64,000 nucleotides of DNA from contig LNAC01000728.1 in NCBI GenBank assembly GCA_002007465.1, forward strand, positions 1 through 64,000. Reading direction: 5' to 3'. The position numbers and the translations under genes are program-made. The notes below the pieces were generated by a model. That model worked only from the letters and a program-made list of their open reading frames with translations. It ran no database searches and had not been told where the DNA came from. The stretch comes from Ailurus styani (lineage: Eukaryota > Chordata > Mammalia > Carnivora > Ailuridae). This document shows, one piece after another, positions 1 through 10,552 of this stretch; within the stretch, counting starts at the first letter, position 1; each line of letters opens with the position of its first letter.

Positions 1-49
1 GATGATTCACAGACCTGTACCCCTTGGGCAAATAATAAAAATAAAATTT
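1..49 (+). mobile_element. L1 3' end (cut by window start)
   Basis: The first bases (gatgattcacagacctgta) followed by an AAATAATAAAAATAAAATTT-like A-rich tail match the terminal 3' UTR of carnivore L1 elements in sense orientation. Only the last ~50 bases are inside the window; the body must lie to the left. Confidence 0.7.
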
Positions 50-1599
50 AAAAAAAAATCCTCCTGGGCCCCAAATAGACAGTATTCTGACCACCGTGTC
101 TGACCAAAAGCTTTAATAAAAAAAATAACAAATGCAGCGTCCATCATTAGATGAAGCCCTCTGAGAACGCGGCCTCTCTGTTCACACCGTCACAGCCTTG
201 CCTTTGAGGACAGGCATTTTGTTCTCTGTGCTGTAAGAATTTTCACAAGGAGAACAGCGTGCAATGATACATCCCAGCAGGGAATGAATAGAAATTTACT
301 GCGGGCAACTTCGTGTTAGTTTTTAAAAAGAGAGAAATATAGGAGATGATTTAAAAAGAAGTATGGCATTAGGAAGGTTCTTAAGACATCATTCCGTCCC
401 ACTATCTCATCTGACAGAGGAGGGAGCGAAGACCAGTGAGCGGAAGGGCTTTGTCCCCACTTTGTATAGCAAACAAAATCTGGCTGGTGTCTGAGTCTTC
501 TGGTGAGTTCTCAGTTCTGTGCGTTTGTCCTGCTCTGCAGGTTTATCCCAAAGCAGGAACCAGGGCCTCCAGCACATGCTGACCTCATGGGCGCAGGTGC
601 AGGTCCCAAGGACCGTGGCGTGCTCATTTGCCTCTCAGAGCACGGGCTGCTCCCAGGGGACTTGTTGGCAGCTGGGCTCGGCCTATCTTGTAAGGGGAAG
701 CTGAGCAAGGTGGCTGTTACTCAGAAAACCCCAGGCTCTCCACCTCTGCCAGGTAACCTGTGAAACAACCTCTGACATCCTCAAACGCTGGGGTCAACGA
801 AATGTACACGTATGCTGGGGGTTGTTTTCTGAAACGCCCTTACGACTTCTTTATGTTAAGGCTCATTTTGTTTTTATTTTCCCCCCAGATCTGTCTCCCC
901 CTTTCCTTCCTCTGTTCCAGGCACCCAGAATGGCTTGCACTGTCTGCCCCCTCTTTGGATGGCATTTCTAAGTCACACCCGGAGGGCAGCTGCTTGTCCA
1001 CATCACCAGGCCATGTTTTGTGTTTTTGTGTTTTCTCAGTTGTCTGCCTGGGCTGTGGTTACAAACCAGGTCTTCCTCACAGAGCGGAGAGAGCAGAGAT
1101 GTAAACATTGGGTTGGCTTTTTCAAGACTGCTGAACTCAGTGCTCCAGAGGGGACCTTGTTTCCAGCCATGAACTTATGAACTGAGGATTTTATGAAATC
1201 CAATCCTCATTGTTATTATAGCATAATCCTTGTTCAGTTATCCACCCAATTTTCCTGTAACAGTTTTATTTCTCCCTTCCTTCCCCTGTCAGGGGCTCTG
1301 GGCATTGGGGCTTGGGCTACCCATCTCCTGACCCCCTTTTCTTACTAAGATGCCAGGGCCCATAGTTGGGTGGAAAGTGGCTCAGCCTTTGAACTCTGTC
1401 ATGGTTATGTGTGAGAACTGCAGAGCCCCTCTGAGCTGGAGGTAAGGGGATGTCTCTTTCTCTTGAAATAATGTCCTCTCAACTAATCACATCTTAGTTT
1501 TTGGCACTTTCAGATGAGGACTTTGTTTTGAAATGAAAAGCAAAGGATTTTAGGACAAGAAGGGATTTTTAGCCATCACTCGTGCCAGACTTCCCGTTT
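50..1599. other. Unannotated single-copy stretch
   Basis: Balanced-composition DNA without a recognised repeat. Short open frames at 503-763, 519-704 and 760-1104 overlap in different frames and show no domain, signal peptide or clear splice context, so none is called as coding. Confidence 0.6.
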
Positions 1600-2100
1600 C
1601 ATTTTTCTGTTGCTACATAACAAATCACCTCAAAATGTAACGGCTAGTCAACCACCATCATTTATTTGCTCATGACTCTTCAGTATGGATGGGGTTGGTG
1701 GAGTTATCTCTTTCTGTACCAGATGGTTTGGGCTGGGAACCTTGGTTGTCGTCCAGGCGGTTTTTTCTCCATGTGGTCTCTCACCATTCACCTGTTAGCC
1801 TGAGCCTCTTCACGCGAGGCTGGCCTCTGAGAGACACAAGGTGGGAGATGCCTGGCCTCCTAAGGGATGGGCCAAAGCAAGTCACAGGGCTGCCTGGCGT
1901 TTAGAGGAGAGGAAGCACACTGCCCTTCTCAGTGGGAGGAGTGGTGTGAGCTTGCAGGACTGGGGGCGGGGGCTGTTTGGCACTATCTTTGCGGACAGCC
2001 CACCACTTTCCATGTTCTTCAGAGAGCTGCAGTTGGCCCCCTGAAACGCGCCCTACTGCGTTGGTGACGTGACTGGGAGCTCCTGGGTCCCGGGAGAGAA
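1600..2100 (-). mobile_element. MLT1-type LTR, degenerate
   Basis: The stretch begins with tttctgttgctacataacaa and continues with diverged 'cacctcaaaatgtaacggct' and 'catttatttgctcatgactc' blocks. This is the antisense of the MLT1 (ERVL-MaLR) LTR 3' half. It is old and has no internal retroviral sequence next to it. Subfamily is not assigned and the right boundary is approximate. The open frames here (1689-1904, 1841-2044) are frames of the repeat. Confidence 0.6.
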
Positions 2101-3330
2101 GAACTCACTTTTTTACCTTTGAAGAAAGAATTGAAGCTCCCTCTTAGACTAATCTGAATATATTAGAAAGGAAGGGGGGAGCCGTGGTGGTAAGAAACTG
2201 GGGAGAGATGGGAACAGGATATGTATTTTGAGCTCTGCCAACCACAGCGCAGATCTATCAAATCAGCCAAAGTCATGTTTCCATTTGGACTTTGTGTAGA
2301 CCCCAGGGGTGCTTTGTATGTTTGTTGAATGATTATTAATTATGTCACCCCATGAAGTCTATTTTTAATCTGGAAACGTGTGGAATGAGCCCAGGAAAAG
2401 TGAAGCATGGAGGCTTCTCTGTCCCATACTAAAAGGCAATGACTTGAGCCTGGTGCTTTATTGGAAAGAGTGGTAGTGATAGCAGAGGGAATTCCATGCA
2501 AAAACACTCACGGGTGTGTGTGTGTGAGGGGGAGTGCAGCACGGTCTGTGAATGCTGTGCCTTCCCAGATCAGACAGAATCCCCTGAGGAGGTGCTGAAG
2601 GCCTCTGGCCACTTCTCTTTCCTCTTCGTTTATTACAGTGAAGTTCGATACAAAGTTGATGGGGTTGGTTTGAGAATGATATTTTATGGTGTGTGTTGCA
2701 TTTTACATATGTTTGCAAGCTGCTTGCTTCTGGTCCTGGAAAGAAAAGGCTTGGCTTGACCTAAGGAGGTGAGATGGGGGCCCTGACCCAGCTTACGGCT
2801 GTGGGCATGGCTTCTTCCTGCTTACCCAGTCTGGGGATGATCCTCCAGCTTGGGCCTGCTTTGCAGTCTTCTTGGGCAAGAGCAATGTACTTTCACAAGA
2901 GTAAGAAGTAGTTCTCCCAGACTGGATCAGAGTTCAGGCCCCAATATATGTATTATATACAGAATTGATTCCAAGACCTTGAAATCAATAGCTGGCTGAG
3001 CTCTTTGGTCTAAATGTTACTCTGTATGGTACCTGGAAGGATTATTTAACTTGAGGATTTGGGGGGATGAGGATATTTTACCTTGAGGATTTATTCTGTG
3101 TATGTTAAATATCTATCAAAGACCTTTTTGCTTTTTATTCATCACTTTTTTATCTCAATCTTTGGGTAAATGAACATCTGGTATGAAACGATATTGGCAA
3201 AACTCTTGACGTGGTATGCTCATAGTAAAAAAGTTGTATAATGGCTCTCCAGTTGGAAAACTGGGGAGGTGGTCATGGTAAAGAAGACAGATGAAGTAAT
3301 AATGACACCTGTTGACCTCGCCGTGCTGGT
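2101..3330. other. Unannotated single-copy stretch
   Basis: Contains a short imperfect GT run near 2512-2526 and opposing open frames (2458-2718 minus, 2496-2759 plus) over the same bases. AT content rises after 3030. No repeat family or exon is recognised. Confidence 0.55.
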
Positions 3331-3335
3331 TTTAC

Positions 3336-3945
3336 CATTTGTACTAGTTCTGTATCGCTGCTGTGACAGATTACCATTACCATGGTGGCTTAAAACAACA
3401 CAAATGTATTCTCTTATGGCTCTGGAGGTCAGAAGTCTCAAATGGGTAAGCAGGGCTGTGTTCCTTTGGCGGCCCTAGAGGAGAATCCATTTCTTGGGCT
3501 TTTCCGGCTGGTAGAGCTGCCTGCGTCCCTCGGTTGGTGGCCCCACGTCACTCCACAGCAGCTGCTGTCATCACATCTGACTCTGACTCTGGCACTCTGC
3601 CTGTCTCCTTCTTGTAAGAACGCTTGCGTCTATGTTAAACCCAGCTAGATAACCCAAGATAATCATCCCATTTCCCCCCCAAATTTTTATTTAAATTCTC
3701 GTTTGTGAACATACAGTGCAGTATTGGTTTCCAGAGTAGAACTCAGTGATTCATCACTTACATACAACACCCAGTGCTCTTTGCAAGTGCCCTCCTTAAT
3801 CCCCATCACCCGTTTAACCCATCTTCCTCTGTCTTCCCTCCATCCTAATATTTCTAATCAAGTCTGCCAAGTTAGCTCCCTTTTGCTGCTTAAGGAACAT
3901 TATTCTATCCAGCACAGGACTCATACTTGAAACATTCATATAGTA
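3336..3945 (-). mobile_element. MLT1-type LTR interrupted by an L1 fragment
   Basis: 'ctgctgtgacagattacc', 'ggtggcttaaaacaacacaa' and 'tctggaggtcagaagtc' are the antisense MLT1 signature. It is better preserved than the 1.6-kb copy and of a different subtype. The LTR text stops near 3670 and resumes near 3855 with 'ctaatcaagtctgccaag...cccttttgctgcttaagg', which corresponds to the distal MLT1 part. The L1 at 3676-3850 therefore inserted into an already resident LTR. Confidence 0.72.
3676..3850 (-). mobile_element. L1 3' UTR fragment, inside MLT1
   Basis: Poly-T-like start (aaatttttatttaaattc), then 'gaactcagtgattcatcact', 'acatacaacacccagtgctc' and 'caagtgccctccttaatccc'. This is the reverse complement of the carnivore L1 3' UTR, 5'-truncated to about 170 bp. 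No clean target duplication was found. Confidence 0.75.
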
Positions 3946-3949
3946 TTTG

Positions 3950-5335
3950 TTGCAAATATCTCATACAGTCTGTTCTGCTGTGTTTCTTTCGATAGGCAAG
4001 GTGGCATCACTGAAATGGTGATTTGTAACAAAGTGTTTTAATGTTCGAACAAAGGAAAACAAGCTTGTTCTCAAGTAAAGAGAATGCCTTTGTGATGTAT
4101 AAAGACCTTAGAAAAGAAGCTGACAATTCTGCAGGATGCTTTACTTTAGAGCAAGAAGTGACTGATACGATGACCAGTACACTTTCAGTATACCCGCACA
4201 CTTTCTTCTGTTTTAAACTATTTGGGGAAGCTCTTTGTGCATACGAGGAAGCTGCAGATACATTTCCCCTAGTGTTAAAAAACATCAACAGATGAGGAAG
4301 TTTTTACACCTTGGATCATATATTGCATTTTGGTGAAACTAATCTCTCATAGGTATAAATACCCTCCAGGACCTATGTCTCAAAGGCAGAATTTAAAGGA
4401 ATTCAATTAAAAATTCAATTAAAGGAATTAAAGATGCAAAGGATGGAGTGGCTTTGGCTCTGGGAGCAAATGCCAGTGGTGATTTCACTATTCTATTATT
4501 TGTATTACTAATTGTTACTATTTTTGTTAGTGTCCTGGTTAAAATTTCAAGTGTTTTGAGTGGACTGCCCTTAACCATTTCCCCCCCAAGCCCTGCTGCT
4601 TTTAATGTGTGGTTTTACACAATGTGAAGTTTATCAGGAACATATATGTGACATTATTAGAGAAATTACTTCATTTGAATTTCAAAGTCACAGTTAATTC
4701 CTCCCAAAGTAATAGACAGATACCATCTCAGCAGCAATTGCTAATTCTGTTTTTCCTGAAAACCCCCATTACAGGAGGACACTTGCCCCAAACAGAATGG
4801 GAGAGAGCATTTAGGAAATGTGGGGAGATTTGGAAAAGGTTAGGTGTGATGACTTTTGAGCTAATTGTAAAGCACTGTGAACAGGCATTACTCGGGAAAG
4901 AAAAGATGGGAAGAAAATCCAGAAAGAGGGTCAAACACTCAACAAATATTTCCTGCATTAGTTCAGAAATTTCTTAGGAAGCATTAGTTTGACTGTTTAC
5001 ACATACCCGAATGGCTTCATGCTGGCCTAATTTGTTGTATTGTGCACAGCATCTTGTTGAAAGGAGGCATTAGAGATGTTGAGGATGACAGCACTTCCGT
5101 TTCCTTGGGGAAATTATGCACCAGGATTCCGACTAGGTCAGTGTTTCCGCATCCCCACCTGGCTGTCGGGCACTCACCTTTCTAGGTGATCAGAGCTGAT
5201 TTAGAAGAAGCCACCTTCAGCACAAATGAGGTAAATCATTGGCCTGTCTGCCTGAGACAAGCACTGGCAAAGAATTTAGGCTCTTTCTATTTGTGTGAGA
5301 GCAGTTTCCTTTTAAGTTCAGAATGCTTTATGAAT
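3950..5335. other. Unannotated stretch
   Basis: AT-leaning sequence with a small local repeat of 'aattcaattaaa' near 4398-4425. Open frames at 4041-4295 (84 codons) and 4609-4977 (122 codons) have protein-like composition, but no family was recognised and no splice or retrocopy features surround them. Confidence 0.5.
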
Positions 5336-5336
5336 A

Positions 5337-5418
5337 AACAGAGAGACAGAGAGACAGAGAAAGAGGGAGAGAGATTGGGCAGGACAGAGGGAAAGAGAGA
5401 GAGAAAGAGGGAGAGGAA
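5337..5418. repeat. GA-rich low-complexity tract
   Basis: Imperfect purine run of gagacaga, aaagagg and gagaga units. It resembles the GA-rich body of a minus-strand Can-SINE but lacks the A/T tail and tRNA head, so it is listed only as low complexity. Confidence 0.7.
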
Positions 5419-5466
5419 CGTGGGCTCTACTCACAATCCTGAGGACTTATTTGGGGCGAGGTTAGC

Positions 5467-5475
<9 letters not shown>

Positions 5476-5515
<40 letters not shown>

Positions 5516-5530
5516 NCAGTTTTTTTTTTT
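5476..5530. repeat. Poly-T run with an ambiguous base
   Basis: Forty consecutive T (5476-5515) are followed by the window's only N at 5516, then CAG and another 11 T (5520-5530). A homopolymer this long ending at an N suggests unresolved sequence. The tail of a SINE or retrocopy may be collapsed or lost here. Confidence 0.85.
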
Positions 5531-5864
5531 GCGGTGGGGGATCAGCAGACCAGGGCAGGGGGAAAGTGATGTGGGGCACACAGAACCCCACACCTCAAGG
5601 TGAGAGCGGGCATTGCCACAGCTCCTCCTGTCTGCCTTAGTTTGGGAACGAGGAGGTAAGAGGGCAAGAGGAGGTGAACTTCTGCTATGCAGAGAGACAA
5701 GTCAGACAATGTGAGTTTTAATTGAAATCATATCCCGAGCATTTTACTTTTCAGAAGTTGTTAGCATGATCGAGGTTGCATTTTCTTGTGACTACTATTA
5801 TTACTGTCACGCTGACTGCTCTGGGCAGGGGCTGAAGGTTACATGTGGGCTGGGAACACAGGGC

Positions 5865-6090
5865 TACGCGGGAGGGGCTGGCAGATGGAGCCCCAGCCCC
5901 GGAATGCTGCTCCGGAGCCAGCCGCTGGCCGCCTCGCTTCTCACTCCATGCTCGCTCTCTCTGGACCCCGAGAATCTTCCTCTCGGGCAGGGGCGCTGCT
6001 GTTTGACTTCTCTTCTCTCCCGCTCGGAGCTCTTGGGTCATCAGCGTGTTTCTCCACGATGGGCAGCTAGACTGAGCGGCGCACGCAGCT
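5865..6090. promoter_or_regulatory. CpG-dense patch 1 (possible small CpG island)
   Basis: About 18 CpG in roughly 230 bp by hand count, against near absence in flanking DNA. Short CpG islands often mark promoters or enhancers. No TATA box, initiator or exon could be identified. The 163-codon open frame 5766-6257 and the opposite-strand frame 5751-6041 both cross it, as GC-rich DNA tends to allow, so neither is called coding. Confidence 0.4.
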
Positions 6091-6389
6091 CACTCTGCTG
6101 TGAGACCCTCTCTGCCAGAGATAGGGACATCTCAGAGCTCTGCAGGGCTTGTGTTCCTAGAAGAGGGGGTTATACCTTAACGAGACCCCCTAGTCTTCAC
6201 TCATTTGAATCTCCTGAGGATCTTGCTAAAATGCTGGTGCTTCCCCAGTGGGTTTAGTTAACGGGGCTTCGGATTCAGTGAGTTTTAACACGCTCGCAGG
6301 TGATGCCAAGGCTGCCGGACCCTGGGCCACACTTTGGCCAGCAGGGACTTGAAATACAGCTGGAAACCAAGTTAGCTGTGGCCTCTAAG

Positions 6390-6390
<1 letters not shown>

Positions 6391-6433
<43 letters not shown>

Positions 6434-6466
6434 ATATATATATTCTTTTTTTTTTTTTTTTTTTTT
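6391..6466. repeat. (TG)n microsatellite with (TA)n and poly-T tail
   Basis: About 20 TG units (6391-6431), then a short TA run and about 21 T (6446-6466). Confidence 0.95.
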
Positions 6467-6532
6467 AAGAAAATCCAAGGAGAGTAAATGCTAAGGAACT
6501 CTCTCTACTTGCTGAGTGCCTGGACCTGGGGT

Positions 6533-6690
6533 GCCGTGTGGGACAAAAGCTAACGGGGGCGAGAAACGTGATGCCGCTTCCTTGCCGTGGGCAGCTCGTG
6601 TCCGGTGGGAAGGGCAGACCCGCGCGCAGAGATCGATCCCATGTCATGTCTCACCGCTGCCCAGGGCCCGCCGAGTGGTCCGGGCCCTCT
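6533..6690. promoter_or_regulatory. CpG-dense patch 2
   Basis: Hand count gives about 16 CpG in about 160 bp, including acccgcgcgcag and ggcccgccgag. It lies ~450 bp from patch 1 with a GT microsatellite between, so the two may be parts of one eroding CpG island. Opposing open frames 6538-6861, 6587-6931 and 6550-6993 overlap and have no recognised domain. Confidence 0.4.
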
Positions 6691-6880
6691 GACTGCTCCA
6701 CTGTGGAAAGTGGCAGGCTGTCTGAGGGGCTTTGGGGATCTTGGTTCAAGGGGAAGGTTGTTCCAAGGCGAGGATGGGGAACTCAAGGGAGGCCATGTGG
6801 AAAGAATACACCCCTTTTTTGCCTCCTTCCCCAGGACACTTACTACTCTATTACGTCCTGACCACTCATGTCTCCCGTGT

Positions 6881-6895
6881 GGGGGGGGGGGGGGG
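6881..6895 (+). repeat. G15 homopolymer with adjacent G-runs
   Basis: Fifteen consecutive G followed by agtggggggaggtg gives four or more G-runs within about 30 nt, which is quadruplex-capable on the plus strand and prone to length error in sequencing. Confidence 0.9.
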
Positions 6896-8935
6896 AGTGG
6901 GGGGAGGTGCATCATGGGAAGTGCCCCTTGACCCGGGAATTCATCCAGCGGACACCTTCTAAGGGCACACTGTATTTCAGGCCCAGTCCCCACGAGGTCC
7001 TGAGGACACGGACATGGGGTGATACTGTCCTTATCCTTTCAGAGCTCAGGTTGGTGACAGATAATATGGTAGCTCTGCTTGTGTAGAGATTTGTTTCTTG
7101 GGGGAAACATGGAACTAAGGGCTTTCTGTGAATGATTTATTCCACTCTTGCCACAGGCAGCGGTAGAACTTCCTCAAAACCGGCTCAGAAGTGAAAATGA
7201 ACAACTGCTTCTCAATCAAGGCCTGTGTTGAGTTGTTTCTGAGTCTCTCAAAAAAAGCTCTGTGAAGTCTTCTTGCATTTCCTTCTTGCATTTCTTTCCT
7301 CCAGTCCTGTGTTCGGAGAAAGGCGTCGGTGTGTTTCTAGTGTCCCTGGTTTTAGGCTTGAGCTCAGGATCTTTGGGAACACCGGGGCTCTTTGGTCTCT
7401 GAACATCTACATTATTTGGAAGCGTATATGGTAGGATGCGTATGTGGGATGGGATTATTTTCTCGTTTCCGGCATCCTTGTGGCCACTGGGATGCTGGAG
7501 ATTACCTGTAAGAAGCCGCCTCTGACCTCCTCTGCTGCACAGGGGATCGGCCCGAGTCATCAAGTTCATTGAATTCTATTTGGTGGGGGAAGGTTCTGCT
7601 CTAACTGTCCTTGGAAGAAAAATCCTGTTTTGTCATACATTTCTTATAAATATTTTAGTACTAAAATGATTTTGAATATAATTACTAAGAAGTTCAAGAT
7701 GTTTAATGGGCTCTGTGGCAGTCTAGTTAAAAATGCCTGTCACTCTGTCTCTCTACTGTGCACCGAACATTCCTGCCTGGAGTAAGAGCCGTGCATGTTA
7801 AGTTTTTGGCTTGGGTCTTGGCAGGTGTGTAACCTGACTCCTGATAGCAGGACAGCAGATTACATTCGGCTATAAAACCATTTCTAAGGCTCTTGGCACC
7901 CACACTGTTATTGCTCGTCTGCAGGTGTTTAGTAATTGGATTAATGCAGAGCCGGAGGAATGTCTGCTCCCCGGCTCCGAGAAACGTTGAGGAAAGACAA
8001 ATTCATTTCGGAGAGTGACCTGGAATGCGCGATGACAGGCCTACGCTCACACATGCAGCCAGATCTAAGCCTGCACGTTTCAAATGAACTGCTGTGAGCA
8101 ATCACCTTCCCTAGGAAAGTTTATCCAAAGCTAAATATAATAACAATGGCCTTGTGAGTCAGGCGGGAAGGAGCTTCAGCTTGGGTTTTGATCCTCTTCC
8201 AAAAGCAACTTAGACAACTTGAGCTTAAGCCTTCCTATCATGCAGCTCATGAACCCCACAATCCTAGGTGTTTAATAATAATAATAATTTTTAAGAGACC
8301 TTGGTAAACAGAAGAGGATGATAAGCCTCCCAGTGGAAGTGCCGAGACCACAGTGGTATCCTGGATCATCATGCTCTTGCCAATTAATTCCCGACTTGAT
8401 TGTAAAGACAGTCTCACGGTGTCATAGGCGTCCTCCGATCCGCTCACAATGCAATGAGCAGGGCTCACACCTCACTGCAGCTATGGCCGGTGCCTAGAAC
8501 AAGTTGCTGCTTTTGGGGTAATTTTGTCATTCTGGCTAATTGAAACTTATTATGCCCTCCGAGAGCTAGAAACCAAACTCTCCGCGGCTCCCATCTGAGT
8601 AGATAAAACCTAATGGTTTGGCTTCATAAACCTAACCTCTTTCTCAGCTTTACAACTCAGAAGGGAGGTGGACCATTTGGAGAGAGTCCAAATAGAAGGA
8701 AGATAATGGTCAAAAGGCAAGTTTTGTGAAGAAAGGCAAAAGACTTGGTATTGCTTAGTTTAAATCCTAGAGGGATAACTTGTAGTTCACAAATATTATT
8801 ACAGCAGACAGTGAGAGCAGGATGGGAAGGAGGAGGCCGAGAAGCCGGTCATGGCATGCAGGCATGAGTTTGAAGGGGCTCATAGGGTAGAGGAAATGAG
8901 GAATCTGTGTGTGGAGGAAGGAGCATGGCCCAAAT
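6896..8935. other. Unannotated single-copy stretch, possibly regulatory in part
   Basis: No repeat family recognised. The part 7700-8640 is complex, repeat-free and rich in AT-core motifs. It includes TAATTGGATTA at 7933-7943, a palindromic paired-type homeodomain site with 3-bp spacing. The minus-strand frame 7216-7569 (117 codons) has no recognised domain. A conserved non-coding element is possible but cannot be judged from one sequence. Confidence 0.4.
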
Positions 8936-8939
8936 GGCT

Positions 8940-9085
8940 ACTCATTCATTCATTTGTTCAACAAAGTCTGCTGCTCACAGCTATGTTCTAGTTCCCAGCA
9001 CATGGGTACTGCAATATGCTGGCGATACATTTTCAGCTTTCTGAGCGCTCTAGTCTAGGAAGCATGGTATGTACTCATCCCGCTG
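8940..9085 (-). mobile_element. L2-like relic
   Basis: 'ctactcattcattcatttgt' followed by tcaacaaa, then 'ttctagttcccagcacatgg' and 'gcgatacat', resembles the antisense L2 3' end (tattcaacaaatatt...ggcactgttctagg...gatacag). Highly diverged. Confidence 0.35.
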
Positions 9086-9670
9086 GATCTGGCAGCACAC
9101 ACAGCTATGAGCATTCATAAGAGCATTTCAGTGGCTTGGGGTAGGACTTGGGCAGATCTGTCTGGGCAGGTGTGGATGGACAGGTGTTCTGTGTCTCCTC
9201 CCCCACCCCCCCACCCCGCCCCCAGAGACGACCAGGCCTCTTGGCTAGGTTGATGGGGTTCTAGCTGACAGTCCAGCTGACTTTCTGGCTCTCATTTGGA
9301 AAGAAATTTTATTGGGGAGGAAAGATGCAGCTACAATTCACATCTGGTTGTTTGGGTTGTAAGTGAGTGGAAAGCAAAGGCCTGGAAAGGCTCTGTGGTC
9401 ATCTCAGCATGGAGGTCATGGAGAGGAAAGGGGAAGAGGTCTGTGTATAGGAAACGAACAGAAACAAATAGTAACAACAATAAAACTTTCAAATGAAAGG
9501 CAGCAGTCTTGAGGGGATTGAGGGGATTGGGCAGCAGGGCCTGTTTGGGGGGCAAAGTGCTCAGAGCCTTTATCACTCAGATGTCCGTGTGGCCAGCAGG
9601 GCAGGGCGTCTGCACTAGAGAAGGTCAGGAAAGGATGGAGAGGCAGAGGGCTTGGGTGGGGGGAGGTGGT

Positions 9671-9731
9671 TCTACCTACTGGGCCAAGGAGGAGGGATGT
9701 CTACATGAACCCTGCAGAAGGGGTTGGGGCA
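9671..9731 (+). repeat. 61-bp direct duplication, copy 1
   Basis: Begins tctacctactgggccaagga and ends aaggggttggggca. It is base-for-base identical to 10176-10236, 505 bp downstream in the same orientation. The flanks differ (ggtggt before copy 1, aatgac before copy 2) and the unit is not a known repeat. The perfect identity suggests either a recent event or an assembly error. Confidence 0.95.
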
Positions 9732-9800
9732 GGGGTGCGCAGTCCTTAGTAGATCCCAGGATAACACTGAGGATAATTCTATACATTTTTCCTGGGGCAG

Positions 9801-9928
9801 AAAGGAGCTTGGATAATCAAGATAAAGACAAGCCACAAAGACTAATGAGACCAAAAAAGTTTAATTTCCTTCCTTCAAAGGTTGAAAATGAAATTATGAA
9901 GCTACTGCCCAAGGAACTAACTGAATGA
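9801..9928 (+). other. Weak candidate terminal exon or chance open frame
   Basis: A pyrimidine-rich acceptor-like tract ending in ggggcag (9800) precedes a 41-codon frame that stops at TGA 9926-9928. The residues are strongly charged (RSLDNQDKDKPQRLMRPKKF, ending LLPKELTE), unlike the proline/serine/cysteine-rich shadows nearby. The full open frame extends back to 9509 through copy 1 of the 61-bp duplication. No family is recognised and no donor or poly(A) signal was tied to it, so chance remains the more likely explanation. Confidence 0.15.
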
Positions 9929-10175
9929 CTCTTTGAAAAGTCATGTATCATATAAACCTGTCAGGTAACACTGGAAAGGTTCTTACAGACTAGAAGCCCG
10001 ACCCCATTAGTTTAAGCTGAGGGAACTGAGAGGGAATGGCTCTAATCCCCAATCACACAACTGACCAGACAGGGGGATGCCTGGGCTCTAGAAGGCCTAT
10101 GGGAAGGGGATACATATGGAAATAAGTGGGAAGAAAGAGTAGCTTCTCTGTGTGTATTTACTATACTGAAATGAC

Positions 10176-10236
10176 TCTACCTACTGGGCCAAGGAGGAGG
10201 GATGTCTACATGAACCCTGCAGAAGGGGTTGGGGCA
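10176..10236 (+). repeat. 61-bp direct duplication, copy 2
   Basis: Perfect match to 9671-9731 with abrupt ends on both sides, located about 210 bp before a long GT microsatellite. Confidence 0.95.
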
Positions 10237-10444
10237 CTCAACCAGAAAGCCAGAACTAAGTGTTCAGTGGAAGGCATTGAGAAAGATGGTGAAGTGCTTG
10301 CTTAAGAGTTGCTTGCTTTCCACTGTTCTGAGAAGAGTCTCTGGCAGAGAGCATAAAAAGTTCCTGGGGAATGCAGCTGATGGAGAGGCTACTGTGGTGG
10401 GCATGGTCCAGGAAGGTTTTGAAGAGGAGCTGGGACAACACAAA

Positions 10445-10446
<2 letters not shown>

Positions 10447-10486
<40 letters not shown>

Positions 10487-10552
10487 GTGTCTGTGTGTGT
10501 GTGTGTCTGTGTCTGTGTCTGTGTCTGTGTGTGTGTGTGTGTCTGTGTGTGT
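10447..10552. repeat. Compound (TG)n / (TGTGTC)n microsatellite
   Basis: About 40 nt of pure TG, then interspersed TGTGTC hexamers, then TG again. The open frames at 10229-10593 on both strands are translations of this array (VCVC / HTHT) and are not genes. Confidence 0.95.

Noticed and set aside
4041..4295. 84-codon frame with protein-like composition
   Set aside because: No recognisable homologue, no acceptor/donor pair and no retrocopy hallmarks such as a poly(A) tail with target duplication.
5337..5418. GA-rich tract as a minus-strand Can-SINE
   Set aside because: Lacks the ATTTTATTTATTT tail and the GAGCCACCCAGG head.
5520..5750. Processed pseudogene on the minus strand ending in the long T-run
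   Set aside because: No reverse-complement poly(A) signal near the tract and no recognisable coding sequence beside it.
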